Positions 35,505 through 48,007 of a stretch of DNA of 64,000 bases are shown here, piece by piece. The translations under genes were made by a program, and so were the position numbers. Each line of letters starts with the position of its first letter. The stretch's first letter is position 1. The notes below the pieces were generated by a model, which made no database searches, was not told where the DNA came from, and saw only the letters and a list, made by a program, of their open reading frames with translations. Origin of the DNA: Rhizophagus irregularis (taxonomy: Eukaryota; Glomeromycota; Glomeromycetes; Glomerales; Glomeraceae); assembly GCF_026210795.1 (NCBI RefSeq), contig NC_089451.1:2154001-2218000 (forward strand). Reading direction: 5' to 3'.

Positions 35505-38290
35505 GTGTGATTATGTGATAGCGAGAAAAAATTGGAGAGGGAAGAAGGGAAAAAGGAGGAAGAGTGAGGAAGAAGGATATATTTTCGCTACACGGTAGCG
35601 AAAACAATTATTGATTGAAATTGTTGAGATGAATGATGATGAATTTTTTATTTCTTCGGTAAAAAAAAATAAAAATAAATAAATAAATAAAATCATCAAA
35701 GCTAAGGAAAAAGAAAAAAAAATAATTAAAAGATAAATTATTTAAATTAAAAGTGGTCGTACATATGAGAAAAAACAGTAAATATTTTCAAGTCGGTAAA
35801 AGCATACAAACCTTTTTATTTGTAAACAAAAAAAAAAAAAAAAATTTATTTATTTATTTATTTATTTATTTATTTTATATAACATATAAAAAAATAAAAT
35901 AAGATTAAAAAAAAAGATAGTAAAAAGTTAATATATGTTTAATAATCGGGAATTGAAGTATTGTCAAGTAAAAGCTAAACTTCAAAAAAAAAAAATAATA
36001 CATGATTGATAAGAGACACACACTTTAAAGCTTTAAAGTCTCACAAAATCATTATTTAGCGAAAATAGGTAAATTAAAAATAAACAAATTTTATGTTATA
36101 ATATATTAAAAAGCTTCTTTAAACTATATGATAAGGTTTAACTTTATTACATATAAAATTTATAAAGTTAGATACTAAATTAGAAAATCCGAATGATTTA
36201 CATTGACTCAATTATGTCGTGCAGTATTGCATGGATCCTTTAAATTTACTTATCTAGGGGGAATATTTAATAGTTATTATGCGTACGAAAATTATGTAAG
36301 AAATATTTTATGTAATTTGATTAGTTCTATTTTAGGATCAAATATTTAATTTATGGATGACACAACGTTAGTCATGTGGGTTTTTATTTTGATGTACGTT
36401 GTCGATAGAAATTGCTCGGATTTAAATTTTGTGTGATCGAATTTAAGAATTATTAATAAATAGAAGATTTCTATCTTCCTTATTTAACCCCCGTTTTTAC
36501 CGAGTCTAAATTGTTGTATTCTCTTAAAAAAATATTAAAAAGAATTTCAACATATGCATCTTTTGCATCATACTTGACTTTATTTATTGTTTGTTTTGTA
36601 TATCCATTATATATTAAGAAACCTCCTTTGTTTCAGAATATGTTAATGAAAGCAAGATTTTTTTAATGAGAATATAAATGTTTAAGTGCACATGTGTAAT
36701 TATATTTTTAATAAATTCAAGTTTAGTCTCGCGATCGTAATAAGTTTTTGAACTTTTGATAAACGGTTGCTGCGCGTGGCGTAGCACAAAATCTTCATAC
36801 TTGTTTCATTTCAGGTATATCTCATTGGTTATGGATTACCAACCCATGTTATATTATTATGTTATTATTATTATTATTATATTGTCTTCTTCCGAAATTT
36901 GTCAGCTCCTGCATCGTTTCAGAAATAAATTATCTATCATCCATCCCGGTACTACAAGCAAATTTTGAGAGAGAGAGAAAAAAAAAAAGAATTTCAAATC
37001 ACTATTAAGTTTGCGTTTAAAAGAAAAAACATTGTCACAAAAAATTTTATATGTTGCGGAACGCTCTTAGCCGACTTAAACCGGTTAAATAATTTTGGTT
37101 ATCTGATAAATACTTTTTTTTTAAAGTTTTAATTATCGGACAATTAATTAATACAATCATTATCATTTATATTAAAAATTTGTGTAAATATTAGATGGGG
37201 ATAATCTATAGTAATGTAACAAGAATTACCAATTATATCTAAGTATTTCTGATTTTGGAAGACACTTGTGAGCTTAATCGGAAAGTATTTATAGTATTTA
37301 TCTGTGATCATCTTGATTGCCTATTTTATTCTTTTTTTCGTTCACTATGTATTAGCTTGTTCGACATGTAATATCACGTGCTATTTCACCATCATTTAAA
37401 ATTGTCAATCATGCTGATCCCAGAAGTTAAGTTTATTCGTATGCTCTATATAGGCGAAGTTTTTCATCAAAATTGAGCCACTGGTTAATTTCTTCCTTAT
37501 TTTTATATGTTTTTATTACTTGACGATAGAAAGTTAGAAATTACAGACTTTTCTTTTGAGAAAAGTTATAAATTTTTTTTGCTTAAAAACATTTAAAATA
37601 GCGTTTTCTTCTTTTGTTGTGTATTATTTTCAAGTATTTAATAAACTTTTATATAATTTTGAGGTATTCCAAAATAGCTGATCCTATTTTTTGAAAGATA
37701 AACTTCAACAAAAATTATAGATTTGTATAGTTTCGGATTTTGTTGTTTTCGGGGGATAATTTTTTTTTATAGAATCATATTGATTATCTCACTTTAAACA
37801 TGGGGTATTTTTGCATTTAATATAGTTACTATAAAATTACTATAGGCGGTCGATCACCTAAAATGCGCATAAGATATTGTAATATCATATTTCTATTGGC
37901 TGGAAGTGAGAAGAGTCTTCACGGTTGTCATATGACATAACATGTATCAACTGTAATAACTAAACCGTGTTATCATTATACATCATCCCGTGCCGGACGG
38001 ACAACATTCGTTACACTTCGGACTAATAACCGATCATAAATAAAAAAGAGAAAATTATTTTTTTGCTAATCGCTTATTTATTATATAACGCAATAGATCA
38101 TAATGATAAATATCACATTATTAGCCGTGAATCCTGCTTCTATTGGTTGGAAGTGAGAAGAATCTTCACGATTATCATATGATATGGTATGCTAACTTAT
38201 TTTCTTGCCCGGCTTATCAATTCAACCCTTACCATGGCACCGTAATAATAAATAGGTTAACATGGACCTTTTTTTTTGCCTACATTACTT
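35505..38290. other. Gene-free region
   Basis: It contains an (ATTT)n microsatellite at about 35844-35878 and several short AT-rich frames without domains. The region upstream of 35504 presumably holds the promoter of the seven-helix gene; no TATA box stood out. Confidence 0.4.
37891..38185. repeat. Spaced direct repeat
   Basis: A 48-base block at 37891-37938 recurs at 38138-38185 with a few transitions. Shared parts are GGAAGTGAGAAGA and TCTTCACG, then TCATATGA. The 200 bases between are unrelated. Confidence 0.6.
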
Positions 38291-38329
38291 CTAATGAGTT
38301 TTGGCCATAGAGTGACATTATAGAACAGC

Positions 38330-38610
38330 TTGAACAACTTGGTTTTAAAAATATGAGTAGAGAAGAAAGATATATAGTTAGCTTTTATACGTGAGGTGCC
38401 AACTGAAGTAATGGATATTGATAACAATTCATCAGAAGCAATCCCTCAGGATCAGCCCTCGGAGCTTCTAGCAAATTATCTCGAAAAGTTGGCAAGGCGG
38501 GTTCCCATGCCATCTATTGCTATTACGAATTTGGCTTAGCAGTAATCATTCGTCTCAATGAATTAATAGAGAAAGGTCAGAAGAGAGGGCACGATATAAG
38601 CTAAATATAG
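38330..38610 (+). pseudogene. Decayed coding fragment, family unknown
   Basis: A plus-strand reading gives EQLEQLGFKNMSREERYIVS, then VMDIDNNSSEAIPQDQPSEL, then in a shifted frame YEFGLAVIIRLNELIEKGQK. The codon-like composition and acidic linker suggest a former gene. Stops and a frameshift break it, and I do not recognise the family. Confidence 0.35.
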
Positions 38611-39070
38611 AGGTTCTGAGATATTTACCAGCTGGTACTTTAACTATATTTTGATCAATTTAAAGAATACACAACATTTTTGAATAAGTTTTATATAGTT
38701 CATTACAACTTTGTATAGATTATTTAATAATATCTAAATTGACATCTTGTATAATAATATAGTTATAATCAATATGCATATTGCTAGACCCACAGTAAAG
38801 GATAAAATGAAGAAGGCTAGAACAATATATGACCTTTTTAGTGTTATAGGTGTACTTATGATTTATTGGGTGCTCATTTTCTGTAGACATGATCATAAAA
38901 ACAAAAGTGCCAAATCCTGTGACATCATAATTATATTTTTTTTATGTCTTTATCTTTATGTCTATTGTTGTACATACGTACAACGATTGTATTTGTTATT
39001 CTAGAACTATAGAAATGTCCTTCGATTAGCTACAGTCTTACGCAGTTGTGTCATAAACAATAACACGCTC

Positions 39071-39160
39071 GTGACGTAAGCAATGATCACTTCACCTGGA
39101 TGGCATGATTAGACCGTGACATAAACAATAATCACTTCACCTGGATGGTATGATTAGACC
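39071..39160. promoter_or_regulatory. Tandem 45-base duplication upstream of a membrane-protein gene
   Basis: Two adjacent 45-base copies (39071-39115 and 39116-39160) share ATCACTTCACCTGGATGG and ATGATTAGACC. The first copy contains TGACGTAA, a CRE/bZIP-like site; the second has TGACATAA. They lie 130-220 bases before the start codon at 39290. Confidence 0.5.
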
Positions 39161-39226
39161 AGTCTAATCTATCTGTCGTATGATTCTATGATCCCGTGAG
39201 TTAAGTCAGCATATATGATTACTTAT

Positions 39227-39234
39227 TATAAATA
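39227..39234 (+). promoter_or_regulatory. TATA box
   Basis: TATAAATA, 63 bases before the Met codon at 39290. Transcription starting about 30 bases downstream would skip the in-frame ATG at 39254, which supports the later start. Confidence 0.45.
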
Positions 39235-39289
39235 GAGTCAAGAATTCAACTTCATGTTCTTAGAATCATTTTCAATTATTTCAATTATC

Positions 39290-39949
39290 ATGGATTCTAC
39301 AAATTTATTAATAAGAAATAATAATAATAATAATAATAATAATGCGATTTTCCAAACAGTTTTTGATTTGTTATTCTCTATTATAATACCAATTGTCCTA
39401 TGTATTAATGTAGAACGTTCAAAGAGAAAACGAATGCAAGAACTGAAACAACTGAAAATGGAAGTGGAAAATTTACGTGGTACTTCTTTAGCAGCACTGC
39501 ATAATGAAGAAGAAGAAGAAGAAGGAGGACAGGGGTGCTTTTTTTTCGGGTTGATTATTTTATCATATATAACTATAATCTTTGGGATAGTTTTAACATT
39601 TTATTTCTGTATAATAGCATACAATGCCACCAATTATTTTTTATTTATGGAATTACTCATTGTCAATGCTACATTTTCTATTCCTTCTTTACTTATCAAT
39701 ATTTGTGCAGTATGTGTTTCTGAGATAAAACATAAAATGGGCGTGGAAGATCCCTTCAATGAAGACAGTTTAAAATTAAAAACATATTTTAGTATTCATT
39801 TCTTCTTATCTTTCGGAAATTTTTTGGGTAATGTTATACTCTTTTTCATGGATGTTTACATTGATTCTTTGGCCTGGTTGCCTGTATTATTACCCATGTT
39901 TTTAATATTCTTTGTGGGAATTGTTCGATATTACTATCAAATAACGTGA
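39290..39949 (+). CDS. Multi-pass membrane protein, unknown function (single exon)
   Basis: 219 residues from the Met at 39290; the frame also has a Met at 39254, less likely given the TATA position. An Asn run (AAT repeat, about 39317-39345) near the N-terminus varies easily in length. A first hydrophobic helix (TVFDLLFSIIIPIVLCI) is followed by a basic amphipathic helix (RSKRKRMQELKQLKMEVENL) and a Glu tract. Four more hydrophobic segments follow, among them FGLIILSYITIIFGIVLTFY and WLPVLLPMFLIFFVGIVRYY. No family recognised. The frame is clean and probably functional. Confidence 0.6.
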   Translation: MDSTNLLIRNNNNNNNNNAIFQTVFDLLFSIIIPIVLCINVERSKRKRMQELKQLKMEVENLRGTSLAALHNEEEEEEGGQGCFFFGLIILSYITIIFGIVLTFYFCIIAYNATNYFLFMELLIVNATFSIPSLLINICAVCVSEIKHKMGVEDPFNEDSLKLKTYFSIHFFLSFGNFLGNVILFFMDVYIDSLAWLPVLLPMFLIFFVGIVRYYYQIT

Positions 39950-40186
39950 TGTATAGACCATAAGGATAATGTATTATATAGTGATTTCTGGAGACCAATT
40001 CGAATAATTGGAATTTGCTCCAGTTTGCTATTATGTGCAATTGTAAGACCTTCAGTTATATGGATCAAGATTTATATAATGTCGCAAATCATTTCATTTG
40101 CCCTATTTGATATCATGCATTAAATATATAACATTATTAATATGTTATTGGAGTTATTAGTTTGATAATTAAGAGAAAGGAATATA

Positions 40187-40785
40187 CTCCCACGCAATAA
40201 GTTTAGGACCACCTTATTTTCGATTATATTAATAAAGTTTTAATTCTTATTTATATAATTTATTTTTTTTTATAAAAAAATTTGTATTATAATTTTTTAA
40301 ATAAACATAAAAAATTACCATATTTGCATTTATAAATCATATAAATAAAGTTTTTTTTTTAATAGTAAAATTTTAACTTTTTAACTAAAGCAGTTACAGT
40401 AAAATGAATACAAAATTCTAATAGTTTAGCTAACAATAAAATTATATTCCAAATTTCATGAAAATTGAGTCAGTAGTTATCGAGAAATTGATAATTAAGG
40501 ATCAATAACTACTAATTCAATCTTTACGAAATTTGAAATATAATCTTATTTTTACCTAACTATTTAAATTTTGTATTTATTTTTGTTGTAATCACTCTGG
40601 TTGAAAAGTTAAAAATTCGTCATTAAGAAAAAAATCTTGTATTATATAATTTATAAAAATCAATATAATTTATATTTATTCAAGAAATTACAATGTAATT
40701 TTTTAAAAAAAACTTATATAAATAAGAATAAAATTTTATTTAATATAATTAAAAATAAGGTGGTCCTAAACTTATTGCACAGAAC
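40187..40785. mobile_element. 599-base foldback element, Tc1/mariner-like ends
   Basis: A long palindrome whose terminal arms share GCAATAAGTTTAGGACCACC, with TA flanks at 40185-40186 and 40786-40787. Arms are AT-rich and less perfect than in the 15.5-kb element. No coding content. Confidence 0.8.
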
Positions 40786-41270
40786 TATGGAAGTATACAT
40801 AATTGATTAGTAAGATCATAATAGTTGGAATTTGCAAAATAATTGAAAGACATTTAACTAAACTTATGTCAAATTTTTATATGTTTGAACATTTAAGTAT
40901 TTAGCTTTTCAGTTTGCCGGCTAATTTACAATAAAAGTACTTTTCATTTTTTTAAATATGTGTATTTTATAAGTGAATAAGTGATAGTATATTTTACTTT
41001 TAAAATCTACTGCACCTTCATTTTTTAGCTATTTCAGGAGAAAAATTTATCCAAATGCTGAGTGTAATTTTAACATCAGAAAAAAATCAAAAAATAATTA
41101 TCCATATTTAATTACTGCACAAATCTGATTGGCTAATTATCTCATAATTTATAAAAACTCTCGTTAAAATAATTTAAATTGTCTAATCTACATGTATATA
41201 AATAAAAACTGGTATATGCATAGTGAGTCTTGAATAAAAATAAATCTGATATTTTATTATAATATACTTG

Positions 41271-41807
41271 CACAGGTCGAAAAGTGAAAAATCAGGCACC
41301 AATCAGTCACCAATCAGGTAGCTGATTGGTGACTGATTGGTGACTGATTGGTGCCTGATTGGCATTTTTGCCAAATACCGTCACCAATCAGGCAGTTTGC
41401 TAACTTTTGATCCAGTGATCAGAAAAGAATGAAATATAGCTCATTGGAATCGTCTCAACATGACGAATCTAATGGTAGTAAAATCACATTTCTAGGATTA
41501 ATACTTGATGAGAAATTAAGTAAAATATAAAAATAAAAATGTATCATTTATATTTTATTTAATTTTTTATTAACTATTAATCCTAGAGATGCGATTTTAC
41601 TACCATTAGATTCGTCTTGCTGAGATGATTCCAATGAGCTATATTTCATTCTTTTCTGATCACTGGATCAAAAGTTAGCAAACTGCCTGATTGGTGACGA
41701 TATTTAGCGAAAATGCCAATCAGGCACCAATCGGTCACCAATCAGGTACCTGATTGGTGACCGATTGGTGACTGATTGATGCCTGATTTTTCACTTTTCG
41801 ACCTGTG
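41271..41807. mobile_element. 537-base foldback element with CACAGG ends
   Basis: A palindrome with termini CACAGGTCGAAAAGTGAAAA, flanked by TTG on both sides (41268-41270, 41808-41810). Each arm has reiterated CACCAATCAGT/ACTGATTGGTG 11-mers near the end. Further in is the recurring AATGGTAGTAAAATC hairpin motif. CAC ends and a 3-base duplication recall CMC (CACTA-like) elements. Confidence 0.8.
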
Positions 41808-41918
41808 TTGTTACAAACTGTTATAAATCTTTAAAATTACTATAAATTAATAAAATTAGTGAAACTTATATAAAAATAATTAAAACTAACTACTATTTTA
41901 ATTTAAATCATGTAGTTA

Positions 41919-42159
41919 AGGTTGCCTGCCTAAACCTCTCCAAAATTCTACAATTAGTTTCTCCAAAATTTTACTATAGTTTTATTATAGTTTCGGCAAG
42001 GTTTCGGCAGTTTTGGCATTTATAATAGGTTTTGTCAGGTTTTGCTTTTCTCTAGAGTTTCGCCAACTTTTTAATAAGACTTTCATATAGTTTTGGCAAA
42101 GTTTTGCCATTTTGGCATTTTGCCAACTTGCCAAAACCCTCTAGTTTCTTCAGCAACCT
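41919..42159. mobile_element. MITE
   Basis: 241 bases with ends AGGTTGCCTGCCTAAAC on the left and, complemented, AGGTTGCTGAAGAAACT on the right, flanked by TA. The interior is rich in TTTTGGCA/TGCCAAAA reiterations. 42160-42556 has no gene. Confidence 0.55.
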
Positions 42160-42724
42160 TATATATATGTATGTAGTAGTATAGACATTAAACAATCTGC
42201 AATATAGATAAATGTAAATTCAGTGTGATTTTATTATGACCGTAATTTTCTTCTATCAACTTCATTAGATTAATTAACCTCTGATGCATCTCTTTCATGA
42301 AATCAACTTTTACTATTTGACTTACTGAAATTGAACAAATTCTCATAAACAAATTTACAAGAATCTTCTGGTCATTTTCTAAAAGATGTTTTCAGAAAAA
42401 GATCATTGCATATATTGTAAAAAATATAATTTAAAAACCCATCTTCACAAACATTTTTTTTTTAAAATTTGACCTAAGTCAGCTAGAACTTTAATTTTAT
42501 CTATTTTTTTCTGAATTATTTTCAAAATATGTGTTGTTAATATGCTACTTTTGATCTACATCAGGAAATTTTATAGCGCGAAAAATTGCGTAAGTTTACG
42601 ATTTTGTAAGTTTACGAAAGTTTATGGCATAATATTTTGAAAAATTTCAAAATATTACGTAAGTTTACAATTTCGTAAGATTTATGTGATATTACGGTTA
42701 AAATATTACGTGAGTTTTCAATAT

Positions 42725-43190
42725 CGTAAGATTTACGCAATATTACGGTCAAAATATTCTGCAAATTTACGAAACTGTAAACCTGCGTAATATTACGGTT
42801 GAAATATTTCGAAAATTTATGAAACTGTAAACCTGCGTAATATTACGGTTGAAATATTTCGAAAATTTACGAAACTGTAAACCTGCGTAATATTACGGTT
42901 AAAATATTTCGAAAATTTACGAAACTGTAAACCTGCGTAATATTACGGTTAAAATATTTCGAAAATTTACGAAACTGTAAACCTGCGTAATATTACGGTT
43001 AAAATATTTCGAAAATTTACGAAACTGTAAACCTGCGTAATATTACGGTCAAAATATTTCAAAAATTTACGAAACTGTAAACCTGCGTAATATTACGGTT
43101 GAAATATTTCAAAAATTTACGAAACTGTAAACCTGCGTAATATTACGGTTGAAATATTTCGAAAATTTACGAGATTGTAAACTGCATATG
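42725..43190. repeat. Subterminal 50-base tandem array
   Basis: About nine copies of a 50-base unit containing ACGAAACTGTAAACCTGCG and the palindrome CGTAATATTACG. The units are almost identical, with transitions only. Subterminal tandem arrays are typical transposase-binding zones in CMC-type elements. Confidence 0.9.
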
Positions 43191-43604
43191 CAGTAGAACG
43201 TATACAAGGGGCATGTGATACTATTGAATAATCAAAAATAATATAAACACCTTTTCTTTTATATAAACACCTTTTTTTTTAAGTTTGGGAAAGCAAATTT
43301 ATTTTTATTTACGAATTTTTTATTATTTACAATTTTTATGTTAAAAATTAAAGTAAATTCTAATTTTTATTATAACTTAATAAAAAAAATACACATTTGA
43401 TACTTGTTCGCTACTATTTTATAAAATAGTACCCAGGCTGTACGGCGTGGACGTCAGTATCAGTCACAGCCCAAAAAAACGTGAGTCTCCAGCCGATATT
43501 TGGTACGGACTGGGCCTAGCTACTCACTTAATAAATAATAAAAAAATAAAAATAATTATCTTCTTCTACGATACGTAGGTAAGTTTCTCCTTGCCCTACG
43601 ATCG

Positions 43605-44180
43605 TCACGCGTGACTAAAATTGATCAAATTTATCAAATTTAAAACATGAACGTAAATATTAATTATAAATTTTATTATAGTATAATTACCCGGCCTCTC
43701 CCAAAATCTCGTTCTAAATTCGCGATAATATTTTGCGCCGGTACGCGTCCACAGCCGCCGCCCAGGGTTACCATTACGATAAAGGACATAGTTCTAAATA
43801 TCAAAATCAGTTTGAATATTCGGTAAATACATTTAATTTATATGAATGTAATGTTATTTATTTACTTACATGGTAATCCCTGACGAGGTTCCTCCACTTT
43901 TGGCTGTACTGTTGCCCGGAAACCCTCGTTCGAAATATTCTATTTATTCTGATTCAATTAAATGGATTGGTTAATTTGAATTTAAATTCTTTCTTAAAGA
44001 AATTATAGATATTAGTCATATGAACCTATTGGCAACAGAGTCCCAAAAATCTTGGCGGCTTCTACCATTAATATTGTGGTAGGCGCGGTTTCTGTCTCGG
44101 CGTATGTCAACAAGTTCGTCCATCATAGCCCAGTTCCAATGGACGTTATAGTGGGAACGACGACGTGTGTGGCGAGGCAT
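43605..44180 (-). CDS. Small SANT/Myb-like protein (three exons)
   Basis: Proposed exons: 44180-44026, 43939-43870 and 43793-43605. They total 414 bases or 137 residues, with GT-AG junctions in phase. The reading MPRHTRRRSHYNVHWNWAMM, then FWDSVANR joined to GQQYSQKWRNLVRDYH, has the W...W...KWRNL..Y pattern of trihelix/MADF/SANT DNA-binding domains. A basic part follows (YRNGNPGRRLWTRTG, YYREFRTRFWERPG). The last 24 residues are AT-rich and may be read-through beyond the true last exon. It lies in the left flank of the composite element, outside the Plavaka part. It may be a captured DNA-binding factor of the outer element. Confidence 0.5.
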
Positions 44181-45026
44181 TATTAGTAATTTGATTTTGG
44201 GATGAGTAAAAATTTGAAAGAAAGTCGTAAAATGTCACTTTAAATAAAATTTGAACAATACCTCTTTGGTTTGATTTTATTTCTCGTTTCAATTAAAATT
44301 TAATTTATTAGACTTTTCATCATTAAACATATTAATTAAATCTCATGCGGATATGGATTATCTAAATATAAATATCATGATTCTAAATATAAATATAAAT
44401 CACTTAATTTATTTTAATTTTTTTTAAAAAAAAATCTTAGTTTGATTTCAATTAAAAATAATTAAAAATCATGTACATGATTTCAATTAAAAATAATTAA
44501 AAATCATGTACATGTTTTGGTTATTTAAATATAAATATCAATATATTATATTTAAAAATAAACCAATTTATTATTAGCACATTCTATTGAATTTTAAAAA
44601 AATCAATTTTTTTTTTAAAAAAAATCATCAATATATCATATTTAAAAATAAAACAATTATATTCTGATTAAATATTTTGCGTACATTTCTTAAAAAAATC
44701 ATAAAAAAAAATCTTGTACGTCGTACATGCAATTACTAAATATCATCCCCTTGTGATAAATAAAAAATTACGCAACACAAATTCAACACAAACTCAACAC
44801 AAATTTAACAAATTTAACGAAATTTGGCCAAAATTAATAATTTTTTACCAGAATTATCAACACAAATTGAACACAAATTGAACACAAATTTCAGTCACGA
44901 TTTATTTATGTCACACCCGTGTTGTTAATAATTAAATAAATAAATCTGCATTTTATTTATGATATGGGAAACGTGACCATAAATTCTTTAAGGATATAAT
45001 TTTATTAAAACTCCTATATCAAGTGA

Positions 45027-48007
45027 CTAAAAAATATATTTATTTACGAAATATTCATTTTGTTTATCAAATCGGGGTACTATGTGAACGACACCATGTA
45101 TAGACTCTATAGCTACAAAGTTATATAATTCTATCAATTTTAAGTGAGGACATCCATATAAATATGGGTTCCTTTTAGATTTAAAATCGTACCATTGAAT
45201 TAATGCGAGATTTAGCGGTGGGTCTGTTAATACTTCTGCTAACAATAAGGCCTATAAATAATAAATATTTATTAATACTTTATAATAAATTATTACATAA
45301 ATTGGAAAAATACCTGTCCATAACAAAGTCCTTTGTCTGATATATAATCATTTGATTCTTCAGAATCCATTGAAATAGCTATGTCGCTAAACCATACTTT
45401 ATTATGATACCTGTTTGTGGCACGCATTATGGCACCATTTTCCAGTATTACCGATCCGTATATGTTTATTCGGGTTTCACCAATAATTGTGAACCCATCA
45501 AGTAAATCTAGATATGAATCCAGACAACTTATAAATCTAGCAAAACCGGTCTGCATTTTATTGTCTACGGAATCTTTTTTTTCATTAAAAAATGTATTTG
45601 CATCTTGTAAAGAGAAATCAAAGAGTCTTGCAGAAAATTTACAAGTGCGAGGTGTTTTTGCCGGATTCACTGAATGTTGAGACATTCTAATAGATATTGC
45701 TTGACGTTTTATCTATTAATTTAATTTCCATCTTAAGTTATATAATAAATATATACAATAAATAAATTTCCAAATACTTACAGTTTGTAAAAGCTGAGGT
45801 TCGACATCTTTTTTATTGCTAATTCGGTAGGGTATTTTAACGAAATATTTGTGGAGACTTTCGTAAGTTTCTGTGGTATAGCCATTTATTGCGCCATAAG
45901 ATCGTATTGAGTCAATAATGTGATAAACCCATGAATGCAATTTAGGCAACTTCAAATTGGAAGGAGAAACAAATTTAAAAGCCTTGACAAACATCCGCGC
46001 CCATTTATGTATTGCATCCTAAAATTTAAATGTTAATTTAATTTATTTAATTTAAATTTTCGATTTTACTAAAATTTTAATACATACATTAAATTTCTCC
46101 AAGTCACTTTCACTAAATTCTTCATATCTACTTAAAATATACATTTCATTCCAATATTCGTACAATTTCACAAGATCATCATTATTTACAAAATTATCTA
46201 CTTCGTTATTATTTTCATCATATAAATTATCAATAACAAATATCATGACTTTCATCAAACTTCGATATTCATTAGCAGTTAATCTTGCAATTGACTGCAG
46301 TCCATTGGAAAAAATTTTAATGGCGGGAAAACGTGGAATTGCTGCTAGATGGCGATCTACTTCTTCAACTAATTTATTACCATTAACATGTTGCAATTTT
46401 AAGATATCGCACGTGAAGATAATTTGATAACGAAATAAACCCAAATCTAAATGATGCATTCTGTCAGGAACAGTAGCCAAGTAGATATTTATATTCTTTG
46501 ATAATATAAATATTTATAATTAATATATATATATGTTATTATAATTATTTCTACTTTTGCATACTTACGGCAAATCCCAAAAAAAATTAGGTACAGATTC
46601 TATGCAAACAGATTTTTGTGTATCATTTTCAAAATATTTACGCATTTCATCATGAGTTCTTAGTATTACATCATTAACCGATAAGTTTATATTTGCAAGA
46701 TTGTCCCTTTTAATTAAACAGGAGTGACATGGAAGGCTTGAATTGGAGGATTTATAAACTAAACAAAAACTTGCGGCTTCTGGCCAATCTGCAATAATAG
46801 TTGAAACTCTAGGATAAAACCAGGTATTTTCATTATTTATAAAAAGGTCTATACTATCTTTTAATAAAATAATTGGTTCTAGTAAATGACGTAAAGATTT
46901 ATGAAAGGTATCACGAACCAGATCTTTATTTGCAGCTTCTAAAATTGGTAAATATCCCAAAAGTTGCTTTGCATCCTGTTTATTACGACGCCATATTGGG
47001 ATATTGCCTAATGAAATATATATTGGATGCAATTGACTTTTTCCTAATGTATCTGTAGTTGTTGCATCTGAATATAAAATAATTGATAATAATTTGGAAC
47101 CAGTAGGTAAGGATTCTTGCGTAGTTTTCCACCATTTTCCAGTGTTTTGTTCACTGTAAATACTTTCTCTATTATACTATAAAATAATATAAATAAATTA
47201 AAATAAATATTATTTAAATTATTGAATTAACTAATATTTACTATTTACCTCATAGTTTTCGTAAGATAGCGCAAAATTTTGTGTTATGTCAGGAACAGTT
47301 AAGATATTTTTGATGCACTGTATTAAGTTTTGATAATAAAGAAAATAATCTTTATCCTTATGTTTTGTTATAAGAACTTTACTAAATTCTAAATTAGAAA
47401 ACTTCATATTATTCATAAATGCTCGTCCCTGTTCAATATTTTTTGGTAATGGTGATTCTGTAAGATTTGAATGTTTATTAAAAAAACGTATTATTTCATT
47501 ACCACCTTTATTGTTTATTTTATATTTCGTTACTAATAACATTAGATCTTTATAAGCATCATTAGGAAATTCTGTGCAAGTTTTGGTATTGAGATTTTTG
47601 GGTTCTTCAAAAATTTCAGGCTCTTCAGATGAATCTAATATATTTTCAAAGTTACTATCTTCAAGGCTCATCTCTGATATTGCACTTCCAATACTGTCAA
47701 ATGACATATTTTGTACATTATTATCATCATCCACCTAAAATTATAAACCAAAATGAGTTAGTATAATTTGAGCTTTTTCTTTAAAAAGAATAATCTGGAA
47801 TAACATAATTACCTCAACTTTATCATTTTCATATTCACTACTTAGATTACTTCTTGTATCCATTTCACTGCTATATTTTTCACTATCATTATTATCATCA
47901 TCATCTTTTACTTCTACTTCTACATTTTTTAAGCATTTTTGGGCGTGTTGAGTATATGCAAAGCGTTGACTGAATATTCGCATACAAAGGGGGCATTTGA
48001 AACTCAT
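45027..48007 (-). CDS. Plavaka-type transposase (CMC superfamily, seven exons)
   Basis: This family moves DNA by cut-and-paste with a DDE nuclease. Exons: 48007-47813, 47734-47249, 47176-46569, about 46490-46088, 46018-45782, 45712-45314 and 45251-45027, about 860 residues. The N-terminus is a zinc finger (CPLCMRIFSQRFAYTQHAQKC). Catalytic landmarks: SDATTTDTLGKSQLHPIYIS and LGNIP (first Asp, exon 3), IIADWPEAASFC with a CHSC pair (second Asp), VPDRMHHLDLGLF (exon 4) and YTTETYESLHKYF (Glu, exon 5). All junctions are GT-AG and in phase except exon 3 to exon 4. There the donor leaves two bases and the only nearby acceptor (AAAG) does not restore phase. That is either an unusual splice or a one-base lesion. 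Otherwise it is intact, so recent activity is possible. Confidence 0.85.

Noticed and set aside
42725-43190. CRISPR-like regular repeats
   Set aside because: The 50-base units are directly contiguous without unique spacers, in a eukaryotic context; it is a tandem array at a transposon end.
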